Shown piece after piece: positions 7,567-13,689 of a DNA stretch of 20,245 nucleotides. The stretch is from a virus, in the IMG/VR virus record IMGVR_UViG_3300047557_002431, positions 1-20,245 of that record; one strand, 5' to 3'. The position numbers and the translations under genes were made by a program. Below the pieces are notes generated by a model. It ran no database searches, was not told the origin of the DNA, and worked only from the letters and a program-made list of their open reading frames with translations. Every line of letters starts with the position of its first letter. The stretch's first letter is position 1.

Positions 7567-7936
7567 TTACGTTGGACTGGTGCAGGACTTCTGCGTCAAG
7601 TATCAATTCCCGATCAATGACCCCGCGCCGGATGTTATCAAGTCCGTCTGGCGGGGAATCCAGTCAGAGCTGGAAGAACTGGAGGAAGAAGTCTTCGATA
7701 TTTTTGAGGGAGGAGAAATTGACCAGGAGAACGCCACGAAAGAGATCAATGACGTGCTTTTCCTTGTGTTCAAGCTGGCCGTTGTCCTTGGCCTGAATGT
7801 TGAGGAAGCCTTCCAGAAGGTTGCAGAAAGCAACTTGACAAAGGGGGAGAAAGACGGTAGCTATAAAAAGGTGAACGGCAAACTGCAAAAGGGCGCGGCT
7901 TATGTGCCCCCTGATTTGAGTGAGTTTGCTAAGTAG
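7556..7936 (+). CDS. MazG/HisE-like nucleoside triphosphate pyrophosphohydrolase
   Basis: 126 residues of the all-alpha NTP pyrophosphatase superfamily, which hydrolyses NTP or dNTP to NMP and pyrophosphate. The metal-binding helix carries ELEELEEEVFDIFE (from E38), and the second acidic motif is EINDVLF (E63xxD66). The C-terminal segment ESNLTKGEKDGSYKKVNGKL resembles the substrate-closing loop of phosphoribosyl-ATP pyrophosphohydrolase-like phage enzymes. In phages these enzymes may remove unwanted nucleotides or lower ppGpp. It is the last gene before the intrinsic terminator at 7961, closing the first operon. A second, different MazG-like gene is at 19746. Confidence 0.8.
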   Translation: MQTDYVGLVQDFCVKYQFPINDPAPDVIKSVWRGIQSELEELEEEVFDIFEGGEIDQENATKEINDVLFLVFKLAVVLGLNVEEAFQKVAESNLTKGEKDGSYKKVNGKLQKGAAYVPPDLSEFAK

Positions 7937-7960
7937 CCATTTTGTACTCCTTGTTTAACT

Positions 7961-7993
7961 TGGCGCGGTTAGCGATAATCGCGCCATTTTTTT
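7961..7993 (+). terminator. Rho-independent terminator after the replication operon
   Basis: Arms TGGCGCGGTTA (7961-7971) and TAATCGCGCCA (7976-7986) form an 11-bp stem with one G.T wobble, closed by GCGA, a GNRA tetraloop. Seven T residues follow (7987-7993). It separates the MazG-like gene from the reductase gene. Confidence 0.93.
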
Positions 7994-8021
7994 AATTAAT
8001 CGTGCCATATCGGAGTGAATC

Positions 8022-10826
8022 GTGACAACTTTCAATGACATCTCGCAGCGCATTCTGGAAGGGCGGTATCTTCTGGAAGGAGAGACGCCGGAGCAGGCGA
8101 TGCGACGGGCAGCAGATGCGTATGCCAGCAACAAAGAACATGCAGACCGGCTGTATAGCTATGCCATCAAGGGCTGGATGATGTTTGCCAGTCCCGTCCT
8201 GTCCAATGCCGGGAACAAGAAGGGCTTACCTATTTCCTGCTATACCACGGAAATGCAGGATGATCTTTTTGACATCATGAGTACCCTCACAGAAGTGGCG
8301 ACAATGAGCAGCCGTTCCGGCGGCATTGGCATATATGCAGGCAACCTGCGCTCTGACGGCACGATGACGAGCCGGGGGAATGAAAGCACAGGTATGCTCC
8401 CGTTTATCAAGTGTGCTGATCCCTTGATGGTTGCATTCAAGCAAGGGCGCACACGCGGCGGCGCAACCGCTGTTTATCTGGACGTATCACACCCAGAGAT
8501 TGAAGAGTTCGTCAACGCCCGCAAGCCAACTGGCGGCGATCCCCGGCGCAAGTTCCTTGATCTACACCATGCAGTGAATATCCCGGATGCGTTCATGGAA
8601 GCCGTCATTGCTGGGACGGGATGGGAACTGATTGATCCGCACACGAAACAGATCAAGGCCGTTATCCCGGCCCGCAAGCTGTGGGAAGAAATCTTGGCCG
8701 CTCGCATTGAACGTGGCGAGCCATACCTGCATTTCATTGATGAAGCAAACAGGAAGCTCCACCCCAAGTTGCAAGAGAAGGGGCTTGCAATCAATACGAG
8801 TAACTTGTGTGTTGCGCCCGAAACCCCTGTGCTGACCCAGAACGGGTGGGAAAGAATAGATGCGCTTTCTCATAAGGCACTGTCTGTTAATGTGTGGAAT
8901 GGGGAAGAATGGTCAACAGTACTCCCCGTGAAAACCGGCACACAACAGAAACTCGTTCGCGTTCATTTCTCAGACGGCTCTAGTCTGGACTGCACTCCGT
9001 ATCACAAGTTTTATGTGCAGCCCGGTTATAAAGGGGATTCTGTGTGCGTTGAAGCACAAGAACTCAAGTCTGGGGATAAACTGGAGAAGTTTGCTTTGCC
9101 GCAGAATGGGCAGCAATTTAATGAGGGGGAGTTTTCTGATTTCCCTGATGCTTACTCCTTTGGTTTTTACTGCGGGGATGGCACGAAAAATCAGCCTTCG
9201 TCTTGGGTGTACGCTCCAAAAGAAGAAGCGGTCTCAAAACTTCGGGGCACAGTTGCGGAAGACTTTGACAAATATGGGCGTAAACGCTGGGAGCATGGGC
9301 TTTGGGAACACCCTAAGTTTACCGTGCCAATGAAGTACTCCCTGCGGACACAACTTGAATTTCTGGCCGGTTATCTGGATGCAGATGCGTGTGTTGTGGA
9401 AAGCACTCGTTGCCAGAACATTCAAGTAGTTTCTGTGAATTGGAGTTTCCTACACCAAATCAAACTGATGCTGCAACATCTTGGGGTTTCCAGCACCCTA
9501 TGCGCTCGCCGGGAAGCTGGGGAGTTCCAGTTACCTAAGAACGATGGCAGCGGCGAGACTGGAGCGTATGAGTGTCAGAAACTGTGGCTGTTGAACATTA
9601 ACGGGGCTGGCGTTAAGCGTTTGATTGAGCTGGGCCTTCCAGTTGTGCGACTGAAACTTAAAGCGGAGCAACACCCTCAACGCGACGCATCGCGTTTTGT
9701 GTATGTCACATCCGTGGAGGAAACTGGCCGCGTATCTGACACTTATTGTTTCAAAGAGCCTATCCGTGGCCGGGGAGTATTCAACGGCATCCTTACTGGG
9801 AACTGTTCCGAGATTGAACTGGTCACGAACGAAGAACGCTCCGGCGTGTGCTGTCTGTCCAGTCTGAACCTGTATTACTGGGATGAATGGAGAGGCACTC
9901 GGATTGTGGAAGACATGATCGAGATGCTGGATAATGTCATCTCGGTCTTTGTGCGGAAAGTCACAAACCTGACGCCGGAACAACTGGCGGAAGATCGTCC
10001 GCATACTCTGGAGGAGTTCCGGGTACTGGCCTATAGCGAAGGGATGTCCCGGAAGCATGAGCCGCTCTTGAAGGCGGCGTGGTCGGCATATCGGGAACGC
10101 TCCCTTGGACTCGGAACGATGGGCTGGCACAGCCTCTTGATGCGGAAAATGATTCCGTTTGAAAGTGCCCTGTCTGTTGCGCTCACGCACAGCATTTTCC
10201 GGGATATTAGAAGCAGGGCTAAAGCACACAGCCGACACCTTGCAACAGTGCGCGGAGAAGCGCCCGATCTGGTTGGCAGCGGGGATCGGAATGCTAACCT
10301 GCTTGCGATTGCTCCGAACAGCACAAGCTCTCTGATCTGCGGGCAGGTCTCGCCTTCCATTGAGCCAGTCGCCGGGCATATCGTGAAGCAGAATACGCTT
10401 TCCGGAACGCTCTATATCAAGAACCCGGTGCTGGATGATCTCATCCAGAAACGGTGCGAAGACCCGGAAGCAGCGTGGCGTGACATCAACCGGCGGAAGG
10501 GTAGTGTCCAGCACGTTGATTGGCTTACGCAGGACGAGAAGGACGTGTTCAAAACCGCCTATGAGATCGACCAGAATTGGGTGATTGAGCAGGCGGCAGC
10601 CCGTCAGAATTATATCTGTCAGGCGCAGAGCGTGAACACCTTCTTCCGGCCCGACGCCAACAACACGATTGACAAGTCTTATGTTTCCCGCGTTCATATC
10701 AATGCGTGGAAAAAGAAGCTGAAGACGCTGTATTATTGCCGGACTGACACCAAGGCGGAAGACGGGGAAGCCTTTGCTATGCCGGTTAAGAAAAGCAGTG
10801 AAGACTGCCTGTCTTGCCAAGGTTGA
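8022..10826 (+). CDS. nrdA: Ribonucleotide reductase class I large (alpha) subunit, containing an intein
   Basis: 934-residue precursor. Removing the 332-residue intein leaves a 602-residue subunit that reduces ribonucleotides to deoxyribonucleotides. Extein motifs: ISCYTTE (C73, redox cysteine); SNL|CSEIEL (C595 of the precursor, the thiyl-radical cysteine equivalent to E. coli C439, with its neighbouring N and E); GVCCLSSLNL (C610/C611, partner cysteine); NSTSSLICGQVSPSIEP; KTLYYCRT (Y904-Y905, the radical-transfer tyrosine pair); and a C-terminal CLSCQG redox tail. There is no N-terminal ATP-cone, since the protein begins near the catalytic domain; this suggests absent or reduced dATP activity control. 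The start is GTG 8022, with CGGAG at 8011-8015. Terminators flank it on both sides. Its partner small subunit is at 13690. Confidence 0.95.
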   Translation: MTTFNDISQRILEGRYLLEGETPEQAMRRAADAYASNKEHADRLYSYAIKGWMMFASPVLSNAGNKKGLPISCYTTEMQDDLFDIMSTLTEVATMSSRSGGIGIYAGNLRSDGTMTSRGNESTGMLPFIKCADPLMVAFKQGRTRGGATAVYLDVSHPEIEEFVNARKPTGGDPRRKFLDLHHAVNIPDAFMEAVIAGTGWELIDPHTKQIKAVIPARKLWEEILAARIERGEPYLHFIDEANRKLHPKLQEKGLAINTSNLCVAPETPVLTQNGWERIDALSHKALSVNVWNGEEWSTVLPVKTGTQQKLVRVHFSDGSSLDCTPYHKFYVQPGYKGDSVCVEAQELKSGDKLEKFALPQNGQQFNEGEFSDFPDAYSFGFYCGDGTKNQPSSWVYAPKEEAVSKLRGTVAEDFDKYGRKRWEHGLWEHPKFTVPMKYSLRTQLEFLAGYLDADACVVESTRCQNIQVVSVNWSFLHQIKLMLQHLGVSSTLCARREAGEFQLPKNDGSGETGAYECQKLWLLNINGAGVKRLIELGLPVVRLKLKAEQHPQRDASRFVYVTSVEETGRVSDTYCFKEPIRGRGVFNGILTGNCSEIELVTNEERSGVCCLSSLNLYYWDEWRGTRIVEDMIEMLDNVISVFVRKVTNLTPEQLAEDRPHTLEEFRVLAYSEGMSRKHEPLLKAAWSAYRERSLGLGTMGWHSLLMRKMIPFESALSVALTHSIFRDIRSRAKAHSRHLATVRGEAPDLVGSGDRNANLLAIAPNSTSSLICGQVSPSIEPVAGHIVKQNTLSGTLYIKNPVLDDLIQKRCEDPEAAWRDINRRKGSVQHVDWLTQDEKDVFKTAYEIDQNWVIEQAAARQNYICQAQSVNTFFRPDANNTIDKSYVSRVHINAWKKKLKTLYYCRTDTKAEDGEAFAMPVKKSSEDCLSCQG
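8808..9803 (+). other. LAGLIDADG intein within the reductase large subunit
   Basis: 332 residues in frame within the reductase. Block A begins with Cys (CVAPETPVLTQNGW). Block B is DGSSLDCTPYHKFYV with the TxxH motif. Two LAGLIDADG homing-endonuclease motifs are YSFGFYCGDGT and LEFLAGYLDADA. The C-terminal blocks are VSDTYCFKEP and GVFNGILTGN, ending in Asn, with Cys as the first C-extein residue. The penultimate residue is Gly rather than the common His; I recall a similar LTGQ/LTGN ending in other reductase inteins. Removing it rejoins SNL to CSEIEL, a perfect reductase active-site motif. Both splicing termini and the endonuclease acidic residues (D of CGDG, D of LDAD) are intact, so both activities are plausible. 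Confidence 0.93.
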
Positions 10827-10836
10827 AAATCTGGAG

Positions 10837-10874
10837 TTCCGTGGAAGAAATACAACCTTCCACGGAATATTTTT
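10837..10874 (+). terminator. Rho-independent terminator after the reductase large subunit
   Basis: Perfect 11-bp stem TTCCGTGGAAG (10837-10847) / CTTCCACGGAA (10857-10867) with a 9-nt loop, followed by TATTTTT (10868-10874). It lies between the nrdA stop (10826) and the methyltransferase start (10891). Confidence 0.88.
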
Positions 10875-10890
10875 GAGGATAGTAGCTTAC

Positions 10891-12069
10891 ATGGATTACC
10901 AGCTCTATAATGATGATTGTCTGAATGCCCTGAAATCCATGCCGGAAAACAGCGTGGATTCAGTAGTCACTGATCCGCCCTACGGCCTGTCATTTATGGG
11001 CCGGAAATGGGACTATGATGTCCCCGGCGTTGAGATATGGGCAGAGTGCCTGCGTGTATTAAAGCCGGGCGGGTATTTACTGGCGTTTGCTGGAACACGG
11101 ACGCAGCATCACATGGCGGTTAAGATTGAGGATGCCGGGTTTGAAATTAGGGATGTGATTGCGTGGGTTTATGGATCGGGATTCCCGAAGTCGCTGGATG
11201 TGAGTAAGGCGATTGATAAGGCTGCGGGTGCTGAAAGGGGAAAAGTGCGAGTCAAGCCGCGCCCTGAAACTAGCGGGACTATGGCAGGGGCCAGCGATAC
11301 GAGACCGTGGATCGAAAAATCGCGGGCGCTTGGGTATCACGAAGTTGATGGAAAAGAGCCGGTAACAAAAGCCGCCCACCAATGGCAAGGGTGGGGCACC
11401 GCGCTCAAGCCCGCCTTGGAACCAGTAACGGTTGCCCGCAAGCCTCTTATCGGAACAGTGGCAGCGAATGTGCTGGAGTACGGAACCGGGGCAATCAATA
11501 TTGATGGTTGCAGGATTCCCCGCGATCCGGATGATGTCAGTGGTTGGAGTGCTTCCGGGAGTAATGAATCTGAAAACCGTTCAATGAGCGGAAAGAACTA
11601 CAACAGAGCGCCAAAGCCGGATGCAGATGGACGCTGGCCCGCCAACTTTATTCACGACAACAGCGACGCAGTGACTGCCTTGTTAGGGGATGCATCCCGC
11701 TTTTTTTACTGCGCCAAGGCCAGTAAGCGGGATCGGGATGAGGGGCTGGAGGGGTTTGAGGTTAAACGCACAGGCGGGATGGAGGCAACCGCAGATGGGC
11801 GTATGCTTACCGGCAGCGGCAATGAAAGAACCACAGCCCGCGCCAACGTACACCCCACCGTCAAGCCTACCGACCTGATGCGCTACCTCTGCCGCCTTGT
11901 CACCCAGCCCGGCGGTATCGTTCTCGATCCTTTTATGGGTTCCGGCAGCACTGGCAAGGCTGCGATTCTGGAAGGGTTCCGGTTTATCGGTATTGAACGG
12001 GAGCCGGAGTATTTTCGGCTTGCGGAAGCAAGGATAAAACACGCCGCCGAAAAAACCTCTTGCCCCTAA
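10891..12069 (+). CDS. DNA adenine-N6 / cytosine-N4 methyltransferase (beta-class order)
   Basis: 392-residue SAM-dependent exocyclic-amino methyltransferase. The catalytic motif IV TDPPYG (D28-G32) comes near the N-terminus. SAM-binding motif I LDPFMGSGSTGKAA (about 345-358) is near the C-terminus, preceded by HPTVKP (about 321). This is the order of beta-class enzymes such as HinfI- and CcrM-type. The DPPY form is compatible with either N6-adenine or N4-cytosine. A long central region (about 120-320) would hold target recognition. ATG 10891 is chosen; GAGGA (10875-10879) is 11 nt away, somewhat long. The frame is open upstream into nrdA but crosses a terminator, so the longer start is rejected. 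With the C5 enzyme at 694 it gives the phage two chemically distinct modification activities. No cognate endonuclease gene is seen. Confidence 0.92.
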   Translation: MDYQLYNDDCLNALKSMPENSVDSVVTDPPYGLSFMGRKWDYDVPGVEIWAECLRVLKPGGYLLAFAGTRTQHHMAVKIEDAGFEIRDVIAWVYGSGFPKSLDVSKAIDKAAGAERGKVRVKPRPETSGTMAGASDTRPWIEKSRALGYHEVDGKEPVTKAAHQWQGWGTALKPALEPVTVARKPLIGTVAANVLEYGTGAINIDGCRIPRDPDDVSGWSASGSNESENRSMSGKNYNRAPKPDADGRWPANFIHDNSDAVTALLGDASRFFYCAKASKRDRDEGLEGFEVKRTGGMEATADGRMLTGSGNERTTARANVHPTVKPTDLMRYLCRLVTQPGGIVLDPFMGSGSTGKAAILEGFRFIGIEREPEYFRLAEARIKHAAEKTSCP

Positions 12070-12084
12070 TTTTATTTGTGTTAG

Positions 12085-12096
12085 GTTAAATTTAAC
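12085..12096. promoter_or_regulatory. Perfect palindrome, operator candidate
   Basis: GTTAAATTTAAC is a perfect 12-bp palindrome in the gap between the methyltransferase and the hexapeptide-repeat gene. Its AT-rich two-fold symmetry is typical of dimeric repressor sites. No repressor gene is identified in the window, and no convincing -35/-10 pair was found beside it. Confidence 0.3.
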
Positions 12097-12104
12097 AACC
12101 GCCC

Positions 12105-12123
12105 GCCGGGAGCGTATCCCGGC
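12105..12123 (+). other. GC-rich hairpin in the leader of the hexapeptide-repeat gene
   Basis: GCCGGGA (12105-12111) and TCCCGGC (12117-12123) form a 7-bp stem with a GCGTA loop. No T-run follows, so it is not a standard terminator. It sits 24 nt before the ATG at 12148 and could affect mRNA stability or translation. Part of it recurs imperfectly after the gene (12569-12590). Confidence 0.4.
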
Positions 12124-12147
12124 AACACACAACAAGGGGACAAAACA

Positions 12148-12567
12148 ATGACTGACAAAAAATTTGAACTAACCGGAATCACAATCGAGCACGAGGGCAA
12201 GACTCTATACCGCATCAAAGCATTGCGCGATTTTGCCAACGTGAAAGCAGGAGATTTAGGGGGGTATCTCGAAAAAGAATCCAATCTCAGTCACGAGGGC
12301 GATGCGTGGGTGTTTGGCGATGCGTGGGTGTATGACAATGCGTGGGTGTATGACAATGCGCGGGTGTATGACAATGCGCGGGTTTGTGACGATGCGTGGG
12401 TATATGGCGATGCGTGGGTATATGGCGATGCGTGGGTGTATGGCGATGCGCAAGTGTGTAACAATGCGCAGGTTTTTGGCAATGCGCAGGTGTTTGGCAA
12501 TGCGTGGGTGTTTAGCGATGCGCAGGTGTTTGGCAATGCGTGGGTGTCTGGCGATTTAACTAGATGA
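12148..12567 (+). CDS. Hexapeptide-repeat (left-handed beta-helix) protein
   Basis: 139 residues. The N-terminal ~45 residues form a small domain (FELTGITIEHEGKTLYRIKA, then RDFANVKAGDLGGYLE), familiar from phage and prophage proteins. It is followed by about 14 tandem six-residue repeats of the form (G/D)(D/N)A(W/R/Q)V(Y/F/C) at 12298-12549. Such repeats fold into a stacked beta-helix. Function is unknown; related proteins occur widely in phages, and no enzyme active site is present. The start ATG 12148 has AAGGGGA at 12134-12140 with a 7-nt spacer. The repeats are nearly identical at the DNA level, so copy number may vary by slippage. It is flanked by a short imperfect direct repeat and followed by the structured RNA candidate. 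Confidence 0.8.
   Translation: MTDKKFELTGITIEHEGKTLYRIKALRDFANVKAGDLGGYLEKESNLSHEGDAWVFGDAWVYDNAWVYDNARVYDNARVCDDAWVYGDAWVYGDAWVYGDAQVCNNAQVFGNAQVFGNAWVFSDAQVFGNAWVSGDLTR
12298..12549 (+). repeat. 18-bp tandem repeat array coding the hexapeptides
   Basis: About 14 copies of an 18-bp unit approximating GCGATGCGTGGGTGTATG, always in frame. Neighbouring copies differ by a few bases, consistent with expansion by duplication. It is coding, with no unique spacers, so it is not a CRISPR array. Confidence 0.88.
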
Positions 12568-13070
12568 TCGCCCGAAGCGCATCCCGGAAACCGCTCGATT
12601 GAAGTATTGCGATGGTTTAAGGTCTGGTCGTTACCAGTCTGACAAAAACGGCGTCACAAGTAGCAATACTTCAATGGTGCGGCTAGCGGCAGAGGATGTC
12701 ACGCTCTTCTTGGTTCCGCGAAAAACGGGTAGGTGTGATGTTGCCCGTCACAAACCGCCGCACCAACAGGCAGTTAGGTATGCTTAGCGCAGCAAACCTG
12801 CCGTGAGCCGTGGACACGCTAAATCCCACGGGTAGCTATAGGCGCGGCGTAATGGCGATACGCTGATGAGGGGACGGCAGGGTTAGCCCTCAAAGAACAA
12901 AAAAATCCCGCACACCGCTCTTTGTGAGCACACTTGATGGGGTTAGAAGCGATGAAACCCGGCGACAGAAACTCGCTCCTGTGTGCTCTCATGGTGCGGT
13001 AAATAATCCCGTCATTGAAGGAGGGTAATCCGACAATGACGGTTCGCACCAACCAACACACAAAGAGGAT
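12568..13070 (+). ncRNA. Candidate large structured non-coding RNA (~500 nt)
   Basis: No credible gene fits this gap, but long complementary segments fill it. Perfect helices on the + strand: 12598-12610/12663-12675 (13 bp); 12676-12683/12757-12764 (8 bp); 12784-12789/12817-12822 and 12808-12813/12826-12831 (6 bp each, mutually pseudoknotted); 12769-12773/12798-12802; 12891-12896/12919-12924; 12926-12933/12981-12988 (8 bp) enclosing 12940-12944/12956-12960; 13009-13017/13034-13042 (9 bp) inside 12992-12998/13045-13051 (7 bp). The closing pair TGGTGCG / CGCACCA is used twice. The size and nested, pseudoknotted layout recall large ornate phage RNAs such as GOLLD and ROOL, but I cannot match it to either. 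Boundaries and strand are inferred from position between + strand genes. A riboswitch, degenerate ribozyme/intron or replication-origin structure is also possible. Confidence 0.55.
12674..13053. repeat. Repeated stem halves ATGGTGCGG and CGCACCAAC
   Basis: ATGGTGCGG occurs at 12674-12682 and 12991-12999. Its complement-bearing partner CGCACCAAC occurs at 12759-12767 and 13045-13053. Each pair can close a domain of the putative RNA (12675-12765 and 12992-13051), and the halves could also pair across domains. Confidence 0.6.
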
Positions 13071-13072
13071 TT

Positions 13073-13156
13073 ATGTCTGGCGGAGCTTTGGACTACCTCT
13101 GCGGAAGCAGCAGCGGCATCGCTGCAAGACGCCATTAAGTTAGCGCGAGAAAGCTG
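13073..13156 (+). pseudogene. Possible frameshifted remnant of a small MSGG-type phage gene
   Basis: An ATG at 13073 preceded by AGAGGA begins MSGGALDYLCG and stops at 13138 after 21 residues. I recall MSGGxxDY openings from small phage proteins. In the +1 frame the same stretch reads SAEAAAASLQDAIKLARES and stops at 13155-13157, overlapping the next start as TGATG. A single extra or missing base near 13097 would join the two. It may therefore be a broken gene, a sequencing error or a short leader peptide. Confidence 0.3.
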
Positions 13157-13483
13157 ATGCTGGAAACACTCAAGTGGGATTATGAAATCAATACCGACGT
13201 GCAGCCTATTCCGGCGACAATCAGCTTTTATCTGGAGAAAAGGCCTGTCGCTCTGCGCGGTGCTTTCTGCCTTACACACCATTCCGATGGGAGCAGGTGG
13301 ATATGGGCAGTGAATAGCGACACCTGGTGCCCATATAAAACCATTCAACTTGCCAAAGACGATCTAATTAGGCTACTTGAAAAGGACGGATTCGGTAATG
13401 TCTTGGACATTGCCGGTGCAATAGACAGGATAGCAAATGGCGAACATAATCCAATTCAGAACACACGACGAGCAGCACCTTGA
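13157..13483 (+). CDS. Hypothetical protein
   Basis: 108 residues, family not recognised. It contains several aromatic residues (WDYEI, FYLEK, SRWIWAVNSDTWCPY), suggesting a compact beta-containing domain, then a helical C-terminus. No membrane segment or catalytic motif was seen. ATG 13157 overlaps an upstream stop as TGATG, with a weak GAGAAAG just before it. The 3' end overlaps the following gene by 47 nt. It lies between the RNA candidate and the reductase small subunit, so it is likely on the nrdB transcript. No function is proposed. Confidence 0.65.
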   Translation: MLETLKWDYEINTDVQPIPATISFYLEKRPVALRGAFCLTHHSDGSRWIWAVNSDTWCPYKTIQLAKDDLIRLLEKDGFGNVLDIAGAIDRIANGEHNPIQNTRRAAP

Positions 13484-13685
13484 CGAGATCAGGCGGGATA
13501 TGCTCACTTACGTTGAGGAACTCATTCCCCGGATTGAGGCCGGGGAAATCAAGGGGATGGTTATCGGACTTGACCGGACAGATGGACATTGTGAAACACT
13601 ATGGTCAGGGATGGGAAGACGGGACTTGCATTATATCCTGTCGTTAATGAAACATACTTACGAACGGCGATGCTTTGAGGAGTGA
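13437..13685 (+). CDS. Hypothetical protein
   Basis: 82 residues: a helical N-terminal half (DEQHLDEIRRDMLTYVEELI), then a short strand-like stretch (IKGMVIGLDRTDG) and a C-terminal helix. I do not recognise the family with confidence. AGGA at 13425-13428 lies about 6-8 nt before ATG 13437. It ends 5 nt before the reductase small-subunit ATG, and the Shine-Dalgarno of nrdB is inside its last codons, implying tight coupling with nrdB. It could serve as an accessory factor, but no motif supports this. Confidence 0.65.
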   Translation: MANIIQFRTHDEQHLDEIRRDMLTYVEELIPRIEAGEIKGMVIGLDRTDGHCETLWSGMGRRDLHYILSLMKHTYERRCFEE

Positions 13686-13689
13686 CCAA

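Noticed and set aside
9531-10820. 429-codon open frame on the minus strand opposite the reductase gene
   Set aside because: It lies opposite a gene with all reductase motifs, has no recognisable protein motif and no ribosome site, and looks like a by-product of codon bias.
12105-12123. Terminator after the N6/N4 methyltransferase
   Set aside because: The hairpin is stable but has no following T-run, and it sits within the leader of the next gene.
12291-12536. Open frames on both strands across the 18-bp repeats, and a possible CRISPR array
   Set aside because: A repeat unit divisible by three keeps every frame open. There are no unique spacers, and the + frame from 12148 has the ribosome site and the known N-terminal domain.
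12599-12787. 62-codon frame inside the RNA candidate, starting at TTG
   Set aside because: No ribosome site, no protein-like composition, and it crosses the strongest helices.
12940-12965. Group II intron domain V or group I intron core
   Set aside because: GAAGCGATGAAACCC loosely recalls domain V, but the AGC/catalytic triad stem pattern is missing. No group I P7 core was found, and the gap does not split a gene.
13030-13055. tRNA-like GGTTCGCACCAACC segment
   Set aside because: No acceptor, D or anticodon arms can be built around it; it is better explained by the 7-bp and 9-bp helices.
12819-13061. 80-codon minus-strand frame in the same gap
   Set aside because: It opposes the transcription direction of every other gene, has no ribosome site and falls in the paired segments.
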